Shown here: in pieces, positions 10,559 through 19,931 of the stretch | Position numbering within the stretch: position 1 is the stretch's first letter | How the letters are laid out: each line of letters starts with the position of its first letter | DNA from: Rhizobium sp. Pop5 | GTDB taxonomy: Bacteria > Pseudomonadota > Alphaproteobacteria > Rhizobiales > Rhizobiaceae | NCBI RefSeq assembly: GCF_024721175.1 | Contig: NZ_CP099399.1 | Coordinates: forward strand, 1,550,001 to 1,614,000 | Reading direction: 5' to 3' | Length of the DNA stretch: 64,000 nt | Made by a program: the position numbers and the translations under genes | The notes under the pieces: generated by a model | What the model was told of the DNA's origin: nothing | Seen by the model: the letters and a program-made list of their open reading frames with translations, nothing else | Databases searched by the model: none

Positions 10559-11912
10559 TATTCTCGTCGTCGATGACGAGCACGATATTCGCGAGATCGT
10601 TTCCGGCATCCTCTCGGACGAGGGCCATGAGACGCGCACGGCCCATGACAGCGACAGCGCGCTTGCGGCGATTTCCGATCGCGTGCCGCGGCTGATCTTC
10701 CTCGATATCTGGATGCAAGGCAGCAAGCTCGACGGTCTGTCGCTGCTCGACGAAATCAAGACCCGCCATCCTGATCTGCCTATCGTGATGATTTCTGGTC
10801 ATGGCAACATCGAGACCGCTGTCTCGGCGATCAAGCGCGGCGCCTTCGATTTCATCGAGAAACCTTTCAAGGCCGACCGGCTGATCCTCATCGCCGAACG
10901 CGCGCTGGAAAATTCCAAGCTCAAGCGCGAGGTATCCGAGCTGAAGCGCCGCACCGGTGACGCACTGGAACTGATCGGCACCTCGGTTGCCGTTTCACAG
11001 CTGCGCCAGACGATCGAAAAGGTTTCTCCGACCAACAGCCGCATCATGATCCTCGGCGCGTCGGGCTCCGGCAAGGAGCTGGTGGCGCGGATGATCCACA
11101 AGAAGTCGAGCCGCGCCAACGGCCCCTTCGTCGCGCTGAATGCTGCCAATATTACGCCTGACCGCATGGAAGTCGCGCTCTTCGGCACCGAGGGTACGCC
11201 CGGCCAGGCGCGCAAGATCGGCGCGCTCGAGGAGGCTCATCGCGGCATCCTTTATCTCGACGAGGTCGGCGAGATGCCGCGCGAGACGCAGAATAAGATC
11301 CTGCGCGTGCTCGTCGATCAGCAGTTCGAACGGGTAGGCGGCTCCAAGCGCGTCAAGGTCGATGTCCGCATCATTTCCTCGACGGCCTATAATCTGGAAA
11401 GCCGCATTGCCGAAGGCTGGTTCCGTGAGGATCTCTATCATCGCCTCGCGGTCGTGCCGGTGCGCGTGCCGGCGCTTGCGGAGCGGCGGGAGGACATTCC
11501 CTTCCTCGTCGACCAGCTGATGCGCCAGATTTCCGAGCAGGCCGGCATTCGTCCGCGCCGCATCGGCGACGACGCCATGGCCGTGCTGCAGGCACACGAT
11601 TGGCCGGGCAATATCCGCCAGTTGCGCAACAACATCGAGCGCTTGATGATTCTGGCCCGCACCGATGGGCCGGATGCGCCGATCACCGCCGACATGCTGC
11701 CGACCGACCTCGGCGACATGCTGCCAAAGGTTTCCGCCAAGAACGACTATCACATTATGACGCTGCCGCTGCGCGAAGCCCGCGAAATGTTCGAGAAGGA
11801 TTATCTGATCGCACAGATCAACCGTTTCGGCGGCAATATCTCGCGCACCGCCGAATTCGTCGGCATGGAGCGTTCGGCGCTGCACCGCAAGCTGAAGTCG
11901 CTCGGCGTCTGA
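10548..11912 (+). CDS. ntrX: nitrogen assimilation response regulator NtrX
   Basis: A 454-residue response regulator partnered with NtrY. The receiver carries the acceptor Asp in IFLDIWMQG. The AAA+ domain has GASGSGKE and LYLDEVGEMP but lacks the GAFTGA loop, reading GTEGTPGQARK at that position, so it should not remodel sigma-54 holoenzyme. This is typical of alphaproteobacterial NtrX. A Fis-type HTH (GGNISRTAEFVGMERSALHRKL) ends the protein. The frame is open from a GTG at 10530, but ATG 10548 is preferred because it follows AAGGAAAGCG and gives the conserved MASDILVVDDE. It overlaps the ntrY end by 11 bases. Confidence 0.95.
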   Translation: MASDILVVDDEHDIREIVSGILSDEGHETRTAHDSDSALAAISDRVPRLIFLDIWMQGSKLDGLSLLDEIKTRHPDLPIVMISGHGNIETAVSAIKRGAFDFIEKPFKADRLILIAERALENSKLKREVSELKRRTGDALELIGTSVAVSQLRQTIEKVSPTNSRIMILGASGSGKELVARMIHKKSSRANGPFVALNAANITPDRMEVALFGTEGTPGQARKIGALEEAHRGILYLDEVGEMPRETQNKILRVLVDQQFERVGGSKRVKVDVRIISSTAYNLESRIAEGWFREDLYHRLAVVPVRVPALAERREDIPFLVDQLMRQISEQAGIRPRRIGDDAMAVLQAHDWPGNIRQLRNNIERLMILARTDGPDAPITADMLPTDLGDMLPKVSAKNDYHIMTLPLREAREMFEKDYLIAQINRFGGNISRTAEFVGMERSALHRKLKSLGV

Positions 11913-11971
11913 TCCTGCTGGCGCGGGTGTGGTCGCGCCCCTCTCATTGCTCCCCGAAGATCAGGTTTCCC

Positions 11972-12835
11972 ATGCCGAGAATTGCCTATGTGAACGGCCG
12001 CTACGTCAAGCATTCCGATGCGAGCGTGCATATCGAGGATCGCGGCTATCAGTTTGCCGATGGTGTCTACGAGGTCTGCGAGGTACGTCACGGCTTTATC
12101 GTCGACCTCACGCGCCATCTGAACCGTCTCGATCGCTCGCTCCGTGAGCTCAGAATCGCTTGGCCGATGGGCCGGGCGGCGCTGACGCAGGTCATTCGCG
12201 AGACGCTGCGCCGCAACCACGTTCGCAACGGGCTTTTCTATATGCAGGTGACACGCGGCGTCGCCCGACGCGATCATGTTTTCCCGGCCGAGGGAACGCC
12301 GTCGTCCCTTGTCATCACAGCCAAGAGCACCGACCCAAGGATCATCGCCGCCAAGAATGCCAATGGCATCAAGGCGATTACCGTTGCCGACAACCGTTGG
12401 GACCGCGTCGACATCAAATCTGTCGGTCTGTTGCCGAACGCCATGGCCCGCCAGCAGGCTAAGGAAGCCGGCGCCCAGGAGGCGATCTATGTCGACAGTG
12501 ACGGGATGGTGAAGGAAGGGGCGGCGACCAATGTCTGGATCGTCGATTCGGAGGGAGCGCTGGTGACGCGGCCGGCCGAACACGGCATCCTGCGCGGCAT
12601 TACCCGCACCACTTTGATGGATGTCGGCGCCAAGCTTGGCTTGAAGATCAAGGAGCGGAACTTCTCCGTTTCCGAAATGCTCGCGGCCCGCGAGGTCTTC
12701 CTGACCGCAGCCACAAGTATTTGTTTTCCGGTCGTTTCCGTCGATGGCCAGAGCATCGCCAACGGTCATCCGGGCAGCGTCTCGCAGAAAATCCGCGAAG
12801 CCTTTTTCGACGTTGCGGAAAAGATTGCGATTTGA
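11972..12835 (+). CDS. D-amino-acid aminotransferase (fold-type IV PLP enzyme)
   Basis: A 287-residue class-IV aminotransferase, the usual length for D-alanine transaminase. The PLP-binding lysine lies in DIKSVGLLPN, and the cofactor/substrate loop in VKEGAATNVWIV. It interconverts D-alanine and 2-oxoglutarate with pyruvate and D-glutamate. The frame is open much further upstream across the end of ntrX; the ATG at 11972 is chosen because MPRIAYVNGRYV is the conserved family N-terminus. It sits between ntrX and hfq, in the same order as other rhizobia. Confidence 0.9.
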   Translation: MPRIAYVNGRYVKHSDASVHIEDRGYQFADGVYEVCEVRHGFIVDLTRHLNRLDRSLRELRIAWPMGRAALTQVIRETLRRNHVRNGLFYMQVTRGVARRDHVFPAEGTPSSLVITAKSTDPRIIAAKNANGIKAITVADNRWDRVDIKSVGLLPNAMARQQAKEAGAQEAIYVDSDGMVKEGAATNVWIVDSEGALVTRPAEHGILRGITRTTLMDVGAKLGLKIKERNFSVSEMLAAREVFLTAATSICFPVVSVDGQSIANGHPGSVSQKIREAFFDVAEKIAI

Positions 12836-12946
12836 TACCAAGATTTGCTGGACTGGTGGAATGAGGGTGCCGCCGGTCTTGCATGGAGAGCTTGATTGAT
12901 ATTCTACCGGCCAGATCAGGCCGGCAATAAAGAAAGAAGCGGCGCG

Positions 12947-13189
12947 ATGGCGGAACGTTCTCAGAATCTGCAGGACTTATTTCTCAATACTGTTCGCAAA
13001 CAAAAGATTTCCCTGACAATCTTTCTGATCAACGGCGTGAAACTCACGGGTGTTGTTACGTCTTTCGACAATTTCTGTGTTCTTCTTCGCCGTGACGGCC
13101 ACTCGCAGCTCGTGTATAAACATGCGATCTCGACGATCATGCCGGGCCAGCCCATGCAGATGTTCGAGAGCGAAGAAGCCGCGTCCTAA
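12947..13189 (+). CDS. hfq: RNA chaperone Hfq
   Basis: An 80-residue Sm-like protein that forms a hexamer and pairs small RNAs with mRNAs. It shows Sm1 ([22 protein letters not shown]) and Sm2 ([12 protein letters not shown]). The C-terminus is short, as in other alphaproteobacteria. ATG 12947 gives the conserved [10 protein letters not shown] and is preferred to upstream in-frame starts. A GAAAGAAG ribosome-binding site precedes it. hflX follows on the same strand. Confidence 0.97.
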
Positions 13190-13266
13190 CAGGATCAGCC
13201 GTCATTTCGACACGCGATACCAAGAACGATTCGATCATCCCTGAAGCCGCCAAGCATAGGGACGAC

Positions 13267-14592
13267 ATGCGCGCGACCGTCGTCGTGCCGGTTCTGAAAT
13301 CGCGCAGTCGCGGCGGCCAGACCGAATCGGCGTCCACCCGTACGCCGGAAAGCCGGCTCGAGGAAGCGACGGGCCTTGCGCAGGCGATCGACCTTGATGT
13401 CGTCAACGGCCAGGTCGTCCCGGTCAACGATCCAAGGCCGGCGACACTGCTCGGCACCGGCAAGATCGAGGAGATCAAGGCGCTACTTGACGAGCGCGAT
13501 TCCGGTCTCGTCATCGTCGATCATCCGCTGACCCCGGTGCAGCAGCGCAATCTGGAAAAGGAATGGAACGCCAAGGTCATCGACCGGACGGGCCTTATCC
13601 TCGAAATCTTCGGCCGCCGCGCCTCCACCAAGGAAGGTACGCTGCAGGTCGATCTCGCCCACTTGAACTATCAGAAGGGCCGCCTGGTCAGAAGCTGGAC
13701 CCACCTTGAACGCCAGCGCGGCGGCGGCGGCTTCATGGGCGGTCCCGGCGAAACCCAGATCGAAGCCGACCGACGGCTCTTGCAGGACCGCATCATCAAA
13801 CTCGAACGGGAGCTGGAGCAGGTCGTGCGCACCCGCCAGCTCCACCGCGCCAAGCGCCGCAAGGTGCCGCACCCGATCGTGGCGCTCGTCGGCTATACCA
13901 ATGCCGGCAAATCGACGCTCTTCAACCGCATCACCGGTGCGGGCGTCCTGGCCGAAGACATGCTCTTTGCCACGCTCGACCCGACGCTTCGGCGCATGAA
14001 GCTGCCGCACGGCCGCACCGTCATCCTGTCCGACACCGTCGGTTTCATCTCCGATCTGCCGACCCATCTCGTCGCCGCCTTCCGGGCGACACTGGAAGAG
14101 GTGCTGGAAGCCGATCTCATCCTGCATGTCCGCGACATGTCCGATGCCGACAATCAGGCCCAAAGCTCCGATGTGATGCGCATCCTGAACGACCTCGGCA
14201 TCGACGAGGCCGAAGCCGGCAAGCGGCTGATCGAGGTCTGGAACAAGATCGATCGGTTGGAGCCTGAAGTCCATGACGCTATGGTCCAGAAATCCGCCGG
14301 CGCCAGCAACGTCGTCGCAGTTTCCGCCGTCAGCGGCGAGGGCGTCGACACGCTGATGGAAGAGATCAGCCGCAGACTGTCAGGCGTGATGACCGAAACG
14401 ACGATACGCCTTGCCGTCGACAAGCTGGCGTTGCTGCCGTGGCTCTACGATCACGCGATCGTCGACAGCCGCGAGGACAATGAAGACGGCTCGATCACCC
14501 TCGACCTGCGTCTGTCTGAAACCGAAGCCGCCGAACTCGAGCGCCGCATCGGCAACGGCCCGAAGCCCGACAAGGAAGATTGGGAGCGGTGA
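13267..14592 (+). CDS. hflX: ribosome-associated GTPase HflX
   Basis: A 441-residue translational GTPase that splits stalled ribosomes under stress. It has an N-terminal HflX domain (residues ~30-190, with the glycine-rich RGGGGFMGGPGETQIEADRR linker) and a G domain with G1 GYTNAGKS, G3 DTVGF and G4 NKID. The frame is open upstream back into hfq without a stop or a standard start codon between them, so the true start may lie earlier than this ATG, possibly at a non-standard codon. The hfq-hflX order is conserved in proteobacteria. Confidence 0.93.
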   Translation: MRATVVVPVLKSRSRGGQTESASTRTPESRLEEATGLAQAIDLDVVNGQVVPVNDPRPATLLGTGKIEEIKALLDERDSGLVIVDHPLTPVQQRNLEKEWNAKVIDRTGLILEIFGRRASTKEGTLQVDLAHLNYQKGRLVRSWTHLERQRGGGGFMGGPGETQIEADRRLLQDRIIKLERELEQVVRTRQLHRAKRRKVPHPIVALVGYTNAGKSTLFNRITGAGVLAEDMLFATLDPTLRRMKLPHGRTVILSDTVGFISDLPTHLVAAFRATLEEVLEADLILHVRDMSDADNQAQSSDVMRILNDLGIDEAEAGKRLIEVWNKIDRLEPEVHDAMVQKSAGASNVVAVSAVSGEGVDTLMEEISRRLSGVMTETTIRLAVDKLALLPWLYDHAIVDSREDNEDGSITLDLRLSETEAAELERRIGNGPKPDKEDWER

Positions 14593-14608
14593 GGGCGGCG
14601 ACACTAGC

Positions 14609-14743
14609 GCCTCATCCGGCCGCCGCCACCTTCTCCCCGTAAACGGGGCGACGGGACAAGCCGCGACCTTTCCAATCCCTGCACCCCTCACGCGCATGGC
14701 ACGTTCCCTCTACCCGTTTACGGGGAGAGGGTTAGGGTGAGGG
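14609..14743. repeat. intergenic palindromic repeat element
   Basis: The left part contains CCTTCTCCCCGTAAACGG. The right part contains its approximate reverse complement, CCGTTTACGGGGAGAGG, followed by GTTAGGGTGAGGGG, mirroring CTCATCC at the left edge. The element can fold into one long hairpin in the gap between convergent hflX and mazG. Elements with TTCTCCCCG...CGGGGAGA ends are common in rhizobial intergenic DNA. Confidence 0.75.
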
Positions 14744-14769
14744 GATATCAGCGAACGGATAGCAATAGC

Positions 14770-15615
14770 TCACTCCGTCCCAACCACGATAGCTCTTTCA
14801 ATCGCCTTTGCCGCCTGCCAGATTTCTTCCATACGCTCAAGGCTGGCCGCCTCCAGCGTTTCGCCTTCCGCTTTAAGAACGTGCTCGATGTGATTGAATC
14901 GACGCCGGAATTTGGTATTCGTTCCGCGCAGCGCCTGTTCCGGATCGGCCTTCACATGCCGGCCGATATTGACGACCGCGAAGATCAAATCGCCGAGCTC
15001 GTCGCTGACCTTCGCTCGATCGCCTTCCTTTAGCGCTACCCGCAATTCGCCGATCTCCTCCTCGATCTTGTCGAGGATAGGCTCGGGTGCAGACCAGTCG
15101 AAGCCGACCTTGGCAGCGCGCTCCTGGAGCTTCAGCGCCTCCGTCAAGGCCGGGAAGCTGCGCTGAACAGAACCGAGGAATCCGCCCTTGAAATCCTCGG
15201 TGATCCCGCGCCTTGTCCGGTGCTCTGCGCGTTCGCGTTTCTCCGCCTGCTTGATCTCGTCCCACTGTCTCTTCACCGCATCGGGCGTATCGGCCGCCGA
15301 GCGGGCAAAGACATGCGGGTGCCGGCGGATCATCTTGGTCGTGATGGCATTGACCACGTCGCCGAAGGAGAATTCGCCGGCCTCCTCGGCCATGCGCGCG
15401 TGAAAGACCACTTGCAGCAGCAGGTCGCCCAACTCATCGCAGAGATCGTCCATGTCGCCGCGCTCGATCGCGTCGGAGACCTCATAGGCCTCCTCGATCG
15501 TATAGGGCTTGATCGTCTCGAAATTCTGCTCGATGTCCCAGGGGCAGCCGGTCTCGGGATGGCGCAACGCCGCCATGATCTCGATCAGCCGCGAAATGTC
15601 TTTGGAAGGTTCCAT
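14770..15615 (-). CDS. mazG: nucleoside triphosphate pyrophosphohydrolase MazG
   Basis: A 281-residue all-alpha NTP pyrophosphatase that removes non-canonical or excess (d)NTPs. It contains two MazG modules. The first, residues ~25-105, has EEAYEVSDAI and DELGDLLLQVVFHARM. The second, residues ~170-240, has EEEIGELRVAL and DELGDLIFAVVNIGRH. These supply the E-x2-E...E-x2-D magnesium ligands. The length matches E. coli MazG. There is no mazEF partner nearby. Confidence 0.93.
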   Translation of the reverse strand: MEPSKDISRLIEIMAALRHPETGCPWDIEQNFETIKPYTIEEAYEVSDAIERGDMDDLCDELGDLLLQVVFHARMAEEAGEFSFGDVVNAITTKMIRRHPHVFARSAADTPDAVKRQWDEIKQAEKRERAEHRTRRGITEDFKGGFLGSVQRSFPALTEALKLQERAAKVGFDWSAPEPILDKIEEEIGELRVALKEGDRAKVSDELGDLIFAVVNIGRHVKADPEQALRGTNTKFRRRFNHIEHVLKAEGETLEAASLERMEEIWQAAKAIERAIVVGTE

Positions 15616-15635
15616 GTTACCTCAGTTTAGCGGCC

Positions 15636-16223
15636 TCAATTGAGCGGAATGTCGTTGGCGCTTTTCGACGACTGGTAGGTGGCCGATAGCGCGTCGTAGC
15701 GCGCCTTGATGCGGGTGGTCTGCGCCTTCAGCGCGGTCTTCAACGGAACCTCTTCGGTCTCGACGAGATCGGCGATGGCGAAGCTGTTCCAGAAGGCGTT
15801 CTGCCTTCGGTAGCCGCCGGGTTCAAGCCCGAAGACCTCCTTCAGGATCTTCAGGTCATGCGGAATGGCGAAGGCATCGCGGGAATCCTCGTGGCTGAAG
15901 AAATAATAGAAATTGTCGAAGCCCGCCCAGGTGATCGCCGACATGCACATGCTGCAGGGTTCGTGCGTCGAAAGGAAGATCAGATCCTTGGTCGCGGGCT
16001 TCTCGCCCAACTCGTAGAAGCGCTTCAGCGTGTGCACTTCGCCGTGCCAGAGCGGGTTTTCCAATTCGTTGTTGGTTTCGGCGACGACGAGTGAAAGATC
16101 GGATTTCTTTAGGATCGCCGCACCGAACACCTTATTCCCCAGCGAAACGCCGCGCTCCGTCAGCGGTAGGATATCATCTTCAAGGACCGACAGAAGGCGG
16201 GAGGCGATGGTCTTGTCAGGCAT
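15636..16223 (-). CDS. cytidine/deoxycytidylate-deaminase-fold nucleoside deaminase
   Basis: A 195-residue protein of the CMP/dCMP deaminase superfamily. The zinc site is visible as WHGEVH (the HxE with the catalytic Glu) and HEPCSMC (PCxxC) ~40 residues later. The C-terminal ~70 residues go beyond the usual tRNA-adenosine or guanine deaminase domain. The substrate is uncertain; guanine, cytosine-type bases or dCMP are all possible. It lies 20 bases downstream of mazG's start region on the same strand, so a shared nucleotide-housekeeping role is plausible. Confidence 0.8.
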   Translation of the reverse strand: MPDKTIASRLLSVLEDDILPLTERGVSLGNKVFGAAILKKSDLSLVVAETNNELENPLWHGEVHTLKRFYELGEKPATKDLIFLSTHEPCSMCMSAITWAGFDNFYYFFSHEDSRDAFAIPHDLKILKEVFGLEPGGYRRQNAFWNSFAIADLVETEEVPLKTALKAQTTRIKARYDALSATYQSSKSANDIPLN

Positions 16224-16488
16224 TGATATCTCCGGTTTTCTTTCAGTCTATCGCTTTGGCGGCGCAAGTGAAATGCGTGAGTCGCCGGTGGACGCCCTTT
16301 GCCACAGGCTTTATAGTGCGCTGCAGCAAATGCTGAGGATGTGCTGTTTTGGTCAGCATGGGTGACTTTTCTCAAATCTTGGATGGCGCGAGCAAAAGAA
16401 TACGCGCTTGCTTGGGCTTTCGAATTTCTGTTCCTTCAACCCCTTGCCGAACAAGGGCATATTCTGGCTACTTCGAAGTGGATTGACG

Positions 16489-17925
16489 ATGCCTCCCAAG
16501 ACTGAACAGCTTTCGGTATTTCCCGCCTTCTTTCGCGTGGAAGGCCAGAAGACGGCTGTCTTCGGCAATGGCGACGAAGCTTTCGCCAAGGTGCGTCTGC
16601 TGCTGAACACGCGGGCTCGGATTGTCGCGTATGCCGACCGGCCGGAAGCCGATTACCACGCCTTCCTGATTGCCAACCACATCGAAACCGTGCGTTCCGC
16701 CTTTTCCGCCGAACAGGTCGAGGGGGCAGCGCTGATCTTCGCCGCAACCGGCAATGACGCGGACGACCGCGATATCGTCGATGCCGCTCGCGCTTGCAGA
16801 ATTCCGGCCAATGCCGTCGACCAGCCCGATTACTGCGATTTCTTCACACCGGCGCTGGTCAACCGCGCCCCCGTCGCCGTTGCCATCGGCACCGAAGGGG
16901 CGGGGCCGGTTCTGGCGCAGATGATCCGTGCGCAGATCGACCAGCTTCTTTCGCCCTCGCTCGGCCGGCTTGCGGCGCTCGCGACGAGCTATCGCAAGGC
17001 CGTCGAACAACTCGTTCCGCGCGGCGTCTCCCGCCGGGTCTTCTGGCGCCGCTTTTTCTCCGGTCCCGTTGCCGATGCGGTCGCCAACGGCAACCTGCCG
17101 CAGGCCCGCCATGCCGCCGATCGGCTGTTAGGCGGGATGGATAAGGTCGCAGGCCACGTCTGGCTGGTCGGCGCCGGTCCGGGTGCCGAGGATCTGCTGA
17201 CGTTGCGTGCCCAGCGCGTGATGATGGAGGCCGACGTCATCGTCTATGATGCGCTTGTGCCGCAGGCGATCGTCGATATGGGCCGCCGTGACGCTGAGCG
17301 GCTTTCTGTCGGCAAGCGCAAGGGCTGCCATTCGAAGTCTCAGGAAGAAATCAACGATCTGCTGGTCGATCTCGGCCGCCAGGGCAAGCGCGTCGTCCGG
17401 CTGAAGTCAGGCGATCCGCTGGTCTATGGCCGGGCAGGGGAAGAGATGGCGGCGCTGCGCGCTGCCGGCATCACCTATGAGGTCGTGCCCGGCATCACCT
17501 CGGCCTTCGCCGCCGCTGCCGATTTCGAGCTGCCGCTGACCCTGCGCGGTGTCGCCTCCTCGCTGGTTTTCACCACCGGCCACGATCTGACCGGCGACGT
17601 GCTGCCTGATTGGGCAAGCCTTGCCGTTTCCGGCGCAACGATCGCCGTCTACATGGGCCGCACGGTTGCCGCTTCGGTCGCCGAGCGGCTGATGCAGGCC
17701 GGTCTTCCCTCAGAGACGACCGTCGCCGTCATCGAGAATGCCAGCCGTGCCGACCGCCGCCTGCTGCATGGCACCCTGCAAGATCTGCCCGATCTGCAGC
17801 ACCGCGACGAGTTGACCGGACCGGTCATGGTCATTATCGGCGATGCTGTCGCCGGCGCCAATTTCGAACTGTCCGAGCCGCTGGTGCGTGCGAACGCCCG
17901 GCTCGCGGAACATGCAAGGAGCTGA
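16489..17925 (+). CDS. cysG: siroheme synthase CysG (dehydrogenase/ferrochelatase plus SUMT)
   Basis: A 478-residue multifunctional enzyme making siroheme from uroporphyrinogen III. Residues ~1-200 are the NAD-dependent precorrin-2 dehydrogenase/ferrochelatase part (VFGNGDEAFAKVRLL). Residues ~215-460 are the SAM-dependent uroporphyrinogen methyltransferase, with VGAGPGAEDLLTLRA, RLKSGDPLVYGRAGEE and VVPGITSA. The frame is open upstream to 16408, but ATG 16489 gives a standard N-terminus. The downstream DUF2849 gene begins two bases after the stop. Siroheme is the cofactor of the CysI encoded in this operon. Confidence 0.95.
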   Translation: MPPKTEQLSVFPAFFRVEGQKTAVFGNGDEAFAKVRLLLNTRARIVAYADRPEADYHAFLIANHIETVRSAFSAEQVEGAALIFAATGNDADDRDIVDAARACRIPANAVDQPDYCDFFTPALVNRAPVAVAIGTEGAGPVLAQMIRAQIDQLLSPSLGRLAALATSYRKAVEQLVPRGVSRRVFWRRFFSGPVADAVANGNLPQARHAADRLLGGMDKVAGHVWLVGAGPGAEDLLTLRAQRVMMEADVIVYDALVPQAIVDMGRRDAERLSVGKRKGCHSKSQEEINDLLVDLGRQGKRVVRLKSGDPLVYGRAGEEMAALRAAGITYEVVPGITSAFAAAADFELPLTLRGVASSLVFTTGHDLTGDVLPDWASLAVSGATIAVYMGRTVAASVAERLMQAGLPSETTVAVIENASRADRRLLHGTLQDLPDLQHRDELTGPVMVIIGDAVAGANFELSEPLVRANARLAEHARS

Positions 17926-17927
17926 AT

Positions 17928-18242
17928 ATGGTAGACAAGGTTCTGACCGCCAACCGGCTGACGGACGGCATTGCCGTCTGGCTGGATGCGAACGGGAAGT
18001 GGTCCACCTCGCTGCAGGAGGCGCTCGTTGCCCGCCATGCCGAAGCCGTTGCGGCGCTGGAAGCGATCGGCAAGAAATCCTATGCCGACAACGAGGTCGT
18101 TGACGTCGCTGTTGTCGAAGTTCAGGAAACCAACGGCGTTCTTTGGCCGCTTCGCCTTCGTGAGCGCATCCGCGCACAGGGTCCGACCATGGAATACGCC
18201 CCGGGCTACGCTCCTGCCGATCCCGAATTCATTGCAGTCTGA
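17928..18242 (+). CDS. DUF2849 family protein in the sulfite-reduction operon
   Basis: A 104-residue soluble protein of the DUF2849 type, seen mainly in alphaproteobacteria between cysG and cysI. It has no cysteine cluster, no signal peptide and no membrane segment. A tryptophan-bearing VWLDANGKW near residues 18-26 and a proline/tyrosine-rich C-terminus (YAPGYAPADPEF) stand out. Its position 2 bases after cysG and 8 before cysI suggests an accessory role in siroheme loading or electron transfer. That is inference from context only. Confidence 0.8.
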   Translation: MVDKVLTANRLTDGIAVWLDANGKWSTSLQEALVARHAEAVAALEAIGKKSYADNEVVDVAVVEVQETNGVLWPLRLRERIRAQGPTMEYAPGYAPADPEFIAV

Positions 18243-18250
18243 GGAAGACG

Positions 18251-19921
18251 ATGTACCGTTACGACGAATTTGATCATGCCTTTGTCACCGAGCGCGTCGA
18301 GCAGTTCCGCGACCAGGTCCAGCGCCGCCTTTCCGGCGAGCTGGCCGAGGATGCATTCAAGCCGCTGCGCCTGATGAACGGCGTCTACCTGCAGCTCCAC
18401 GCCTACATGCTGCGCATCGCCATTCCCTATGGCACGCTGAGCGCACGCCAGCTGCGCATGCTCGCCCATATCGCCCGCACCTATGACCGCGGCTACGGCC
18501 ACTTCACCACGCGCCAGAACCTGCAGTTCAACTGGCCGAAATTGTCGGACATTCCCGATGCGCTTGCCGATCTTGCGAGCGTCGAGATGCACGCGCTGCA
18601 GACCTCGGGCAACTGCATCAGGAACGTCACGGCCGATCACTTCGCCGGTGCTGCCGCCGACGAGGTCGCTGATCCCAGACCTTACGCCGAGATCCTGCGT
18701 CAGTGGTCGTCGGTCCACCCGGAATTCTCCTTCCTGCCGCGCAAGTTCAAGATCGCCGTCACCGGTGCCGAGCGCGACCGCGCCGCGATCCAGGTCCATG
18801 ACATCGGCCTGCACCTGAAGAAGAACGACAAGGGCGAGCTTGGCTTTGCCGTCTACGTCGGCGGCGGCCAGGGCCGCACGCCGATGATCGCCAAGCTGAT
18901 CCGCGACTTCCTACCCGAGGAAGACCTGCTCTCCTACACCACGGCGATCGTGCGCGTGTACAATCTGCATGGCCGCCGTGACAACAAGTACAAGGCCCGC
19001 ATCAAGATCCTCGTGCACGAAACCGGCACCGAGGAACTGACGCGCCAGGTGGAAGCCGAATTCGCCGCGCTGAAGGATGGCGAACTCAAGCTGCCGGTCG
19101 CCGATGTCGAGGCGATTTCCGCCTATTTCGCGCCGCCTGCTCTGCCGGAGCGTGCCGAAGGCTGGGAGAATCTCGCCCGCTGGAAGAAGGCCGATGCCGG
19201 CTTCGCCCGCTGGGTGCAGCAGAACGTGCAGCCGCACAAGAACCCCGATTACGGCATGGTGACGATCTCTCTGAAGCCGATCGGCGGCATTCCGGGCGAT
19301 GCCTCGGATGCGCAGATGGATGCGATCGCCGATCTCGCCGAGGAATATGGCTTCGACGAAATCCGCGTCAGCCACGAGCAGAACCTCATTCTGCCGCATG
19401 TTGCGCTTGCCGATCTTGAAGCCGTCTATCGCGGCCTCGTCGCCATTAGTCTGGCGGAAGCCAATGCCGGTCTCATCACCGACATCATTGCCTGTCCGGG
19501 GCTGGACTACTGCGCGCTTGCCAATGCGCGCTCCATCCCGCTGGCGCAGGAGATCTCCCGGCGCTTCGGCAATGCCGAGCGCCAGGCCGAGATCGGCGAG
19601 CTGAAGATCAAGATCTCCGGCTGCATCAACGCCTGCGGCCATCACCATGTCGGCCATATCGGCCTGCTTGGTGTGGAGAAGAAAGGCGCCGAGCTGTATC
19701 AGATCACGCTCGGCGGCTCCGGCGACGAACATACCTCGATCGGCGAGATCATCGGCCGCGGCTTCGAGCCTGACCGGGTGACCGATGCGATCGAGACGAT
19801 CGTCGATACCTATCTCGGCCTGCGCCTCGATCATTCCGAAACCTTCCTCGCCGCCTATCGCCGCGTCGGACCGCAGCCTTTCAAGACCGCGCTCTACGGC
19901 TCGGCCGCCGAAGCGGCATAA
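18251..19921 (+). CDS. cysI: sulfite (or nitrite) reductase hemoprotein subunit CysI
   Basis: A 556-residue assimilatory siroheme reductase that reduces sulfite to sulfide with six electrons. The ligands of the 4Fe-4S/siroheme centre are visible as CPGLDYC and, 38 residues on, GCINAC (C-X5-C and C-X3-C). Siroheme-binding arginines are in the N-terminal half (YGHFTTRQNLQFNW). There is no CysJ flavoprotein next to it, so electrons probably come from ferredoxin or another donor. Pairing with CysG and DUF934 supports sulfite rather than nitrite as substrate. Confidence 0.93.
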   Translation: MYRYDEFDHAFVTERVEQFRDQVQRRLSGELAEDAFKPLRLMNGVYLQLHAYMLRIAIPYGTLSARQLRMLAHIARTYDRGYGHFTTRQNLQFNWPKLSDIPDALADLASVEMHALQTSGNCIRNVTADHFAGAAADEVADPRPYAEILRQWSSVHPEFSFLPRKFKIAVTGAERDRAAIQVHDIGLHLKKNDKGELGFAVYVGGGQGRTPMIAKLIRDFLPEEDLLSYTTAIVRVYNLHGRRDNKYKARIKILVHETGTEELTRQVEAEFAALKDGELKLPVADVEAISAYFAPPALPERAEGWENLARWKKADAGFARWVQQNVQPHKNPDYGMVTISLKPIGGIPGDASDAQMDAIADLAEEYGFDEIRVSHEQNLILPHVALADLEAVYRGLVAISLAEANAGLITDIIACPGLDYCALANARSIPLAQEISRRFGNAERQAEIGELKIKISGCINACGHHHVGHIGLLGVEKKGAELYQITLGGSGDEHTSIGEIIGRGFEPDRVTDAIETIVDTYLGLRLDHSETFLAAYRRVGPQPFKTALYGSAAEAA

Positions 19922-19931
19922 GGAGGGGATG

